DNA from: Erysipelothrix sp.
GTDB lineage: Bacteria; Bacillota_I; Bacilli_A; Erysipelotrichales; Erysipelotrichaceae
Direction of reading: 5' to 3'
Length of the DNA: 11,349 nt
Assembly (NCBI GenBank): GCA_012520695.1
Contig: JAAYNU010000094.1
Coordinates: 1 to 11,349 of the forward strand
Part shown: positions 6,741-11,349 of the stretch, piece by piece
Layout of the letters: every line of letters starts with the position of its first letter
Position numbering within the stretch: position 1 is the first letter of the stretch
Notes under the pieces: generated by a model
The model's input: the letters and a program-made list of their open reading frames with translations, nothing else
Told to the model about the DNA's origin: nothing
The model's database searches: none
Position numbers and translations under genes: made by a program

Positions 6741-8058
6741 TGTTAATCACCTTTTTAAGCTCTCTAAGTTGAAGGTCACGCTCATTATCAACATCACCCG
6801 CAACTAAATTATCCAGTACAGTCTTTAAAACCTTGCCCACTTTATTCTGTGGAACGCCCAAGGCCAATACATCATCATTACCAATCATTAAATTACTTAC
6901 AACAAGAGGAAGATTCACCACTTCATCCAAGAGGGATGAAAAGACAGCACATCGTTCCACTTGATACGCAGCCAATTCGGTTTTTGTGGTATTATCCGCA
7001 ATCTTAAGAAGCAATAAATCCCTTAAGAAGGCTTCACCAAAACGATACGTAAATGCATAGATCGATTGACGTGACTCCTCAAGTTTATAATCATGATATT
7101 GAATCAAGTCCAAGATCCAAGCATTCATCTTATTGCCCAGTTCAAACTGAGGTAAGTACTCAAGCATGATTTCACGCGAAACACTGGCATGCGTTCGATA
7201 ATGGCCAATGCCATCCTCATCAATCACTTGCACCCTTAACTTACCCAAGTCATGAAATAATCCCGCGATCCTTAAATCAAGGCGTTTGGGAAGCAGTGCA
7301 CATACACGCACAGAATGTTCATACAAGGAATACGAGTGATACGGATTCAGTTGATCAAATTCATGCGCCAAGCCCAAATCAGGGATCAATGCTCCCAGTA
7401 TAAAATAGTCGTCTAGTGCTACAGGAAGAAAATAATCTGAAAGCAATAATTTAAAGAACTCTTTGCGCCATGATTGCGGCGGCAGTGACATAAGTTTAGG
7501 ACTTAAAGCATAAGCACTTTTTAGAAGTGACTCCTCAATCTCAAAACCCAACTGGGCTTTGAATCGAAACAATCGAACGATGCGTAAAAGGTCCTCATTT
7601 AAACGAACACCAGGATCCCCCACCATGCGCAGTACCCCAGCCTCTAAATCATTCACTCCACCCAGTAAATCTATCACGCCTTCAGTAGGGTGATAACAAA
7701 TCGTATTAATCGTAAAATCTCTTCTTAATAAGTCTGTCTTTAAATTATTGACAAACTCAATTTCATTGGGATGACGACCGTTGGTATAATCCCACTCTTT
7801 ACGATACGTTGTGAATTCAATATTCATATCCTCATGAATAAACGAAACACTTCCCAAAGATTGTGCTTGAAGATTCAGGTCTTCATGATTAAATAATTCC
7901 TTGATGATATCAGGATGCGCAGAAGTACAAATATCAAAATCCATACTTTCAATCCCCAATAAAGCATCACGAACCCAACCTCCCACAAGAAAAGCATCAT
8001 ATCCAGATGAATTGATGCTTTTAATGCATGAATTAATAAATAGAGGCGGTGTGATCAT
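6727..8058 (-). CDS. cca: CCA tRNA nucleotidyltransferase (CCA-adding enzyme)
   Basis: This enzyme adds or repairs the 3' CCA of tRNAs using CTP and ATP. The class II nucleotidyltransferase signature is clear: FLVGGWVRDALLG (about 23-35 of the corrected 443-residue protein), the metal-binding DFD (Asp40, Asp42), the LRRDFTIN motif (about 111-118), and the EDLLRIVRLFRF segment of the nucleotide-binding neck. An HD motif, FHDLGKL (about 268-274), follows in the C-terminal half. The frame is open up to 8106, but I place the start at 8058. An extended -10 promoter (8083-8078) lies inside the longer reading frame, and GGAGA (8070-8066) is 7 bases from this ATG. It is the first gene of an operon with the ABC genes. 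The HD domain suggests added phosphohydrolase activity, unproven here. Confidence 0.94.
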   Translation of the reverse strand: MITPPLFINSCIKSINSSGYDAFLVGGWVRDALLGIESMDFDICTSAHPDIIKELFNHEDLNLQAQSLGSVSFIHEDMNIEFTTYRKEWDYTNGRHPNEIEFVNNLKTDLLRRDFTINTICYHPTEGVIDLLGGVNDLEAGVLRMVGDPGVRLNEDLLRIVRLFRFKAQLGFEIEESLLKSAYALSPKLMSLPPQSWRKEFFKLLLSDYFLPVALDDYFILGALIPDLGLAHEFDQLNPYHSYSLYEHSVRVCALLPKRLDLRIAGLFHDLGKLRVQVIDEDGIGHYRTHASVSREIMLEYLPQFELGNKMNAWILDLIQYHDYKLEESRQSIYAFTYRFGEAFLRDLLLLKIADNTTKTELAAYQVERCAVFSSLLDEVVNLPLVVSNLMIGNDDVLALGVPQNKVGKVLKTVLDNLVAGDVDNERDLQLRELKKVINNGIY

Positions 8059-8077
8059 GATATCATCTCCTACGTTG

Positions 8078-8106
8078 ATTATATCACTGGTAGGAGTCGC
8101 ATTCAA
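8078..8106 (-). promoter_or_regulatory. Extended -10 promoter of the cca-ABC operon
   Basis: Minus strand TTGAAT (8106-8101), a 17-base spacer, then TGATATAAT with a perfect TATAAT (8083-8078) and the TGn extension. The predicted start near 8071 leaves a leader of about 13 bases holding the ribosome-binding site. This excludes the upstream Met at 8106 as a start and indicates that the operon begins at cca. Confidence 0.8.
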
Positions 8107-8125
8107 TTGCTTGTTGGAAGCAAGG

Positions 8126-8150
8126 AAAAAGAAAGTCGATAGACTTTCTT
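8126..8150 (-). terminator. Intrinsic terminator of the MFS transporter gene
   Basis: AAGAAAGTC (8150-8142 on the minus strand) pairs perfectly with GACTTTCTT (8137-8129) around a 4-base loop. T residues at 8130-8126 close the structure and extend as a pyrimidine-rich run. The stop codon of the gene overlaps the first arm. The cca promoter begins only 20 bases further on. Confidence 0.75.
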
Positions 8151-9378
8151 AGATCGTATCAGGTTCTATTTTATTAAGGAAGGAGTAACCGATGACAAAC
8201 AAAATCACCAGGAACAAGATTCCATATTTTGACTGACCAAATACAAGAGATGAGAACGTAATAAGCATCGGTCCCATAAAGTCCGCAAACTTTCCAAAGA
8301 TATCAAAGAACCCGAAGTATTCATTTGCTTTCTCTTTCGGAACCATTTGTCCAAAGTAAGAACGAGACAAGGACTGAACGCCCCCTTGTGCCATCCCAAT
8401 AATAATTGCGAGCATCCAGAATTGCCACTCGTGTGCTAGGAAGAACCCAAACACAGCGACGAATCCATAAATAATAATACATACTTTAATGATTGTGAGC
8501 GAACCAAATTTCTTCGCAAGTTTTGATGCCCAGATTGCAAATGGGAACGCAACGAACTGCGTTAAGAGCAGTGCCAGTAGCATTGCGGTATCATCAATAC
8601 CAACTTCTCCCCCGAAGGATGTTGCCATTGAGATGATTGTATACACACCATCAATATAGAAGAAATACGCAAGCATGAAGTACTTGAGCTTGGGTGTTTT
8701 CTTAATATCCTTGAATGTTTGAATAACACGCTTAAACGATGTTTTCACAATTTGTGGTTGGTGTTCTAAATAATATGTTTGTTTCACATTCTTAAGTAAT
8801 GGAATACTTAGAAGGAACCACCAAATAATTGTGATGATAAAGGACAGCTGAGTCGCAAGACCCACTGAAATTCCAATCGCTTCATTAAAGAAGATTAATA
8901 CCAATCCAATGACGAATGGAATGGTACTACCAACATAACCCAGTGCATAGCCCATTGATGATACATGGTCCATGCGCTCATTGGTGGTGACATCCACCAA
9001 CATTCCGTCATAGAAGACGTTTGTGGCAGAATAGCCAATACGCGCTACTATATATAGAAATAAGAATGCTTGCCATTGATCAACGATTACGAATAAGAAT
9101 GAACTTAAGATTCCTAGCATTAAGAAACCAAAGAATAACTTCTTCTTATACCCCTTATAATCGGCAATCGCACCGAGAAACGGTGAAGCCAATGCCAGTA
9201 AGAATAATGCGATTGATGTCGCGGATCCCCACCACGCCGTCACAACATTAGGACTTACCCCTGAACTTTCTGCAAGACTTCTAAAATAGATCGGTAATGT
9301 AGCTGTAATAATTAGTATGAAAGCCGAATTCGCAACATCGTATAGAATCCACGATTTTTCCTCTTTAGTTAGTTTCAT
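8149..9378 (-). CDS. MFS transporter, UMF1/Atg22-like
   Basis: The corrected protein has 409 residues with about twelve hydrophobic segments. It opens with the hallmark WILYDVANSAF stretch (10-20) of the UMF1/Atg22-like branch of the major facilitator superfamily. The loop after the second helix has the MFS motif DYKGYKKK (73-80). A second-half motif, GGVQSLSRSYFGQMVPKEKANEYFGFF, also fits this branch. Yeast Atg22 exports amino acids from the vacuole; the bacterial substrates are mostly unknown, so none is assigned. The frame is open to 9435, but the -10 box lies in that extension, and AAAGGAG (9393-9387) is 8 bases from the ATG at 9378. It is transcribed alone, with its own promoter and terminator. 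A palindrome over the -35 region suggests repressor control. Confidence 0.9.
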   Translation of the reverse strand: MKLTKEEKSWILYDVANSAFILIITATLPIYFRSLAESSGVSPNVVTAWWGSATSIALFLLALASPFLGAIADYKGYKKKLFFGFLMLGILSSFLFVIVDQWQAFLFLYIVARIGYSATNVFYDGMLVDVTTNERMDHVSSMGYALGYVGSTIPFVIGLVLIFFNEAIGISVGLATQLSFIITIIWWFLLSIPLLKNVKQTYYLEHQPQIVKTSFKRVIQTFKDIKKTPKLKYFMLAYFFYIDGVYTIISMATSFGGEVGIDDTAMLLALLLTQFVAFPFAIWASKLAKKFGSLTIIKVCIIIYGFVAVFGFFLAHEWQFWMLAIIIGMAQGGVQSLSRSYFGQMVPKEKANEYFGFFDIFGKFADFMGPMLITFSSLVFGQSKYGILFLVILFVIGYSFLNKIEPDTI

Positions 9379-9405
9379 TAATTTCGCTCCTTTGGTATAC
9401 CTTTG

Positions 9406-9435
9406 ATTATACATCAAATATACTTTGTAATACAA
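9406..9435 (-). promoter_or_regulatory. Promoter of the MFS transporter gene
   Basis: Minus strand TTGTAT (9435-9430), an 18-base spacer, then a perfect TATAAT (9411-9406) preceded by TG. The -35 is weak (three of six matches). Transcription should start near 9399, leaving a 20-base leader with AAAGGAG. Upstream Met codons of the longer frame fall in or before the -10 box and cannot be used from this promoter. Confidence 0.65.
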
Positions 9436-9437
9436 AG
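9423..9437. promoter_or_regulatory. Palindrome over the MFS -35 region, candidate operator
   Basis: CTTTGTA-A-TACAAAG is a perfect 7-bp inverted repeat with a 1-base centre, covering the -35 hexamer. The position and symmetry fit a dimeric repressor site of the PadR, GntR or MarR kind. I cannot name the regulator, and none is encoded beside it. Confidence 0.5.
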
Positions 9438-9450
9438 AAGTTTAGATATT

Positions 9451-9475
9451 AAAAAAAGAACCCCCCAAGGAGTTC
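9451..9475 (-). terminator. Intrinsic terminator of the nitroreductase gene
   Basis: GAACTCC (9475-9469 on the minus strand) pairs with GGGGTTC (9464-9458), with one G-U pair and a 4-base loop. Seven T (9457-9451) follow. The hairpin starts 6 bases after the stop codon at 9482. Confidence 0.88.
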
Positions 9476-9481
9476 ATGAGA

Positions 9482-10075
9482 TTAGAATACGATTACTTTG
9501 TCAGCAGCTGGTGCTAATTCTTTAGGAGCAACTTCATCAATTGCTTTACCGAAAGGCATTTGAGCGACTAGTTTCCAAGTTGAAGGAACATTGAATGCTT
9601 CTTGTGCAGCAGCATCTACGATTGGGTTATAGTGTTGAACTGATGCCCCTAAACCGATTTCAGTTAATGCTGTCCAAGTTACTAATTGGAACATTCCATT
9701 TTCTTGTTCAGCCCATACTGGAAAGTTGTCTGCATATAAAGCAAATTGTTCTTGAAGACCTGTCACTACAGCTGTATCGATGTAGTAAAGAATTGTTCCT
9801 TGACCTGCTTTAAATGAGTTTAATTTTGCGATTGTGTTTTCAAATCCTTCTGCAGGAGCTACTTTTCGAAGTTCGTCTCTTGTAAGATCCCAGAATTTTT
9901 CATTGTTTTCACCGAATAATACAACTGCTCTTTGTGTTTGTGCGTTGAATGCGGATGGTGTGAGTTGGATTGCTTCCTCAACAAGTTTTTGCACTGCTTC
10001 GTTAGTGATTCCTGTCTCTTTTGAGATACCGTAACGTGAACGACGTGCTGATAATGCGTTAAATAAATTTGACAT
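9482..10075 (-). CDS. Nitroreductase-family protein (Frm2/Hbn1/CinD-like)
   Basis: The 197-residue protein belongs to the short branch of FMN-dependent nitroreductases that includes yeast Frm2/Hbn1 and lactococcal CinD. Near the N-terminus ALSARRSRYGISK (8-20) is the usual Arg-rich FMN phosphate-contacting stretch. LTPSAFNAQTQRAVVL (38-53) is the strongly conserved flavin-site segment. ALTEIGLGASVQHYNP (about 136-151) marks the C-terminal core. It should reduce nitro-aromatics or quinones with NAD(P)H as a dimer in the cytoplasm; the physiological substrate is unknown. An AGGAGG site 7 bases before the ATG sets the start. It is monocistronic and divergent from gpmA, with 122 bases between the starts. 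A TATTAT at 10108-10103 may be its -10, but no convincing -35 accompanies it, so I do not list a promoter. Confidence 0.92.
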   Translation of the reverse strand: MSNLFNALSARRSRYGISKETGITNEAVQKLVEEAIQLTPSAFNAQTQRAVVLFGENNEKFWDLTRDELRKVAPAEGFENTIAKLNSFKAGQGTILYYIDTAVVTGLQEQFALYADNFPVWAEQENGMFQLVTWTALTEIGLGASVQHYNPIVDAAAQEAFNVPSTWKLVAQMPFGKAIDEVAPKELAPAADKVIVF

Positions 10076-10141
10076 ACTATGTCCTCCTGTAATTTAATTC
10101 CTATAATAGTTTACCAAATGGGTATGTTATAAACAAACAAT

Positions 10142-10171
10142 TTGCCCTTAGGTATCAAAAAGGTGTAGAAT
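10142..10171 (+). promoter_or_regulatory. Probable promoter of gpmA
   Basis: TTGCCC (10142-10147), an 18-base spacer, then TAGAAT (10166-10171) directly preceded by TG. The -35 matches four of six and the -10 five of six. The predicted start is near 10178, giving a leader of about 20 bases with an AGGGAGG ribosome-binding site. Confidence 0.55.
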
Positions 10172-10197
10172 AGAATACATAAAGGGAGGTAATGATC

Positions 10198-10947
10198 ATG
10201 AAACTTGTACTTGTACGACACGGTGAAAGTGAATGGAATCGAAAGAATCTGTTTACTGGCTGGACAGATGTGGAATTATCAGATAAAGGTAGACTTGAAG
10301 CAAAAACGGGTGGCGCAGCACTGCGCGACGCTGGCTTTGATTTTGATGTTTGTTATACATCATATTTGAAACGCGCTATTCATACACTTGATATTGTATT
10401 AGATGAAATGGACCGATCATGGCTTCCCGTTCATAAGGATTGGCATCTCAATGAACGACACTACGGTTCACTTCAAGGATTAAACAAAGAAGAAACTGCC
10501 GAAAGATTCGGTGAGGAACAAGTTCATATTTGGAGGCGTTCTTATGGTACATTGCCACCGCTACTCGATGAAGATGATGATCGATCACCTCACAATATGA
10601 TAATGTACCGCGGTGCATCTACTAAGAAATTACCACTGGGCGAATCATTAGAAACAACCATTGACCGCGTTATTCCATATTTCAATAAACACATTAAGCC
10701 AAAGGTTCAAGAAGGAACACGCGTTCTTATCGTTGCCCACGGTAATTCACTCAGGGCACTCGTTAAGTACTTTGAAGAATTGAGTAACGACGAGATCATG
10801 GATGTAAATATACCCACCGGAATTCCGTTAGTATATGAATTTGATGAAGATTTCCACGTCAATAAGAAATACTACCTCGCTGATGAAGCGACTCTCAAAG
10901 AAGAGATGGACAGTGTTAAAAACCAAGGAAAATCAAAGGATAAGTAA
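10198..10947 (+). CDS. gpmA: 2,3-bisphosphoglycerate-dependent phosphoglycerate mutase
   Basis: This enzyme interconverts 3-phosphoglycerate and 2-phosphoglycerate in glycolysis and gluconeogenesis through a phosphohistidine. The histidine phosphatase signature LVRHGESEWN contains the phosphorylated His8. FTGWTDVELSDKG, the substrate-binding LNERHYGSLQGLNKEET (proton donor Glu86) and VAHGNSLRALVKYFE (second catalytic His181) are all present. The length of 249 residues is normal for this family. An in-frame ATG two codons earlier (10192) is rejected because the AGGGAGG site (10183-10189) would be only 2 bases away, whereas it is 8 from 10198. It is a single-gene unit, with its own promoter and a strong terminator. 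The lysine-rich tail KNQGKSKDK is probably disordered. Confidence 0.97.
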   Translation: MKLVLVRHGESEWNRKNLFTGWTDVELSDKGRLEAKTGGAALRDAGFDFDVCYTSYLKRAIHTLDIVLDEMDRSWLPVHKDWHLNERHYGSLQGLNKEETAERFGEEQVHIWRRSYGTLPPLLDEDDDRSPHNMIMYRGASTKKLPLGESLETTIDRVIPYFNKHIKPKVQEGTRVLIVAHGNSLRALVKYFEELSNDEIMDVNIPTGIPLVYEFDEDFHVNKKYYLADEATLKEEMDSVKNQGKSKDK

Positions 10948-10982
10948 AACAATCGCCACTTCATAAAGTGGCGATTGTTTTT
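10946..10982 (+). terminator. Strong intrinsic terminator after gpmA
   Basis: A 12-bp perfect GC-containing stem, CAATCGCCACTT (10950-10961) with AAGTGGCGATTG (10966-10977), closes a CATA loop. An A4/T4 extension lengthens it, and the T-run ends at 10982. It begins at the stop codon itself. Confidence 0.93.
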
Positions 10983-10998
10983 ATTAGATAAGCCTGAT

Positions 10999-11028
10999 TT
11001 GACTCAGAGGGCTTGGATTTGGTACAAT
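10999..11028 (+). promoter_or_regulatory. Promoter of the rightmost membrane-protein gene
   Basis: TTGACT (10999-11004) and TACAAT (11023-11028), each five of six matches to consensus, are separated by 18 bases. Transcription should start near 11035, 23 bases before the ATG. Confidence 0.75.
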
Positions 11029-11057
11029 AGCCTGAATATACACAAGGAGACATTGCT

Positions 11058-11349
11058 ATGACCTTTCTCATTTCCATTGCCGCCATACTTATCGGTTTTT
11101 CTATTGTTGGAATGATCGGTAATTATTACTATATTGTCTATTACGCTCTATTTCTTGTCGCAATCTTATCCCTGGTTTTACAAGTGCGAAAACGTAAGTC
11201 TGAAGAGTTCCTGGCTGAATATGTCAAAATGGAAGTAAAGACAATCAGTGCAGTGGGTATCGTGTCTTTTATTCTGTTCCATCTTTTCAAACTTCAATCT
11301 CGCCTGTTCTTTGACTTTGTCTTGGTATTCTATGGTTTCATGATTTATA
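11058..11349 (+). CDS. Unidentified small membrane protein, N-terminal part (truncated by window end)
   Basis: The frame opens at an ATG with AAGGAGA 7 bases upstream and stays open for 97 codons to the window edge. The protein begins MTFLISIAAILIGFSIVG and has three or four hydrophobic segments: about 2-20, 23-42, 64-78 and 84-97. A short charged cytoplasmic-type stretch, VRKRKSEEFLAEYVKMEVK, lies at about 43-61. By the positive-inside rule this Lys/Arg-rich loop is inside the cell. I do not recognise the family, and no catalytic motif is visible. Its own promoter and the gpmA terminator upstream make it an independent transcription unit. Confidence 0.8.
   Translation, partial: MTFLISIAAILIGFSIVGMIGNYYYIVYYALFLVAILSLVLQVRKRKSEEFLAEYVKMEVKTISAVGIVSFILFHLFKLQSRLFFDFVLVFYGFMIY

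Noticed and set aside
8205..8399. Minus-strand out-of-frame open reading frame within the MFS gene
   Set aside because: It overlaps the real frame on the same strand, and its Trp/Ser/Leu-rich composition is typical of a frame shadow.
9595..10034. Two plus-strand open frames opposite the nitroreductase gene
   Set aside because: Both are antisense to a conserved enzyme with a strong ribosome-binding site and terminator, and neither has its own signals.
1..11349. CRISPR array, defence island, toxin-antitoxin pair or phage module
   Set aside because: No regularly spaced repeats, no paired small genes and no such protein families were found. Apart from the IS, the genes are ordinary housekeeping or transport genes.

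Overview
The window looks like chromosomal DNA of a low-GC Gram-positive bacterium (Firmicutes type). Shine-Dalgarno sites are strong purine-rich AGGAGG types, promoters are close to the sigma-A consensus, intrinsic terminators are clean hairpins with U-tracts, and genes are tightly packed. An Erysipelothrix-like or related lineage is a guess from overall impression; no marker here proves it.

Layout, left to right. The tail of an unidentified plus-strand gene (1-109) ends in its own terminator. A minus-strand HlyC/CorC-type membrane protein with CBS domains (145-1470) has a near-perfect promoter at 1581-1610. Next comes a complete ISLre2-type (UPF0236) insertion sequence (1626-3206) carrying one intact transposase (1710-3143), 26-bp imperfect terminal inverted repeats and an exact 8-bp target duplication. 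It sits in the 3' end of a minus-strand three-gene operon read from right to left: CCA-adding tRNA nucleotidyltransferase (8058-6727), an ABC ATPase (6740-6039) and a large FtsX/MacB-type permease (6045-3202), each overlapping the next. Then follow a minus-strand UMF1/Atg22-like MFS transporter (9378-8149), a minus-strand nitroreductase-family protein (10075-9482), a divergent plus-strand phosphoglycerate mutase gpmA (10198-10947) with a strong terminator, and the start of a plus-strand membrane protein that runs off the end (11058 onward).

The most informative point is the IS insertion. Joining the two flanks through one copy of the target duplication rebuilds an uninterrupted locus in which the permease stop codon TAG is cut between T and AG. 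The IS end replaces it with TGT TAG, so the protein gains one cysteine and terminates one codon later. The insertion is therefore almost silent for the permease. It separates the operon from the hlyC-type gene, whose own promoter begins 5 bp after the ancestral stop. The IS ends carry a -35-like box (right) and a -10-like box (left) that could form a junction promoter if the ends were abutted, and an 11-bp inverted repeat surrounds the transposase ribosome-binding site.

Three starts given here (cca, the MFS gene, gpmA) are shorter than the longest open frame, because promoters or ribosome-binding sites lie inside the upstream extensions. No stretch above 300 bases lacks a gene. I found no rRNA, tRNA, CRISPR array, riboswitch or phage module, and nothing I would call a new multi-gene system; the novelty is in the IS and its fit to the target.
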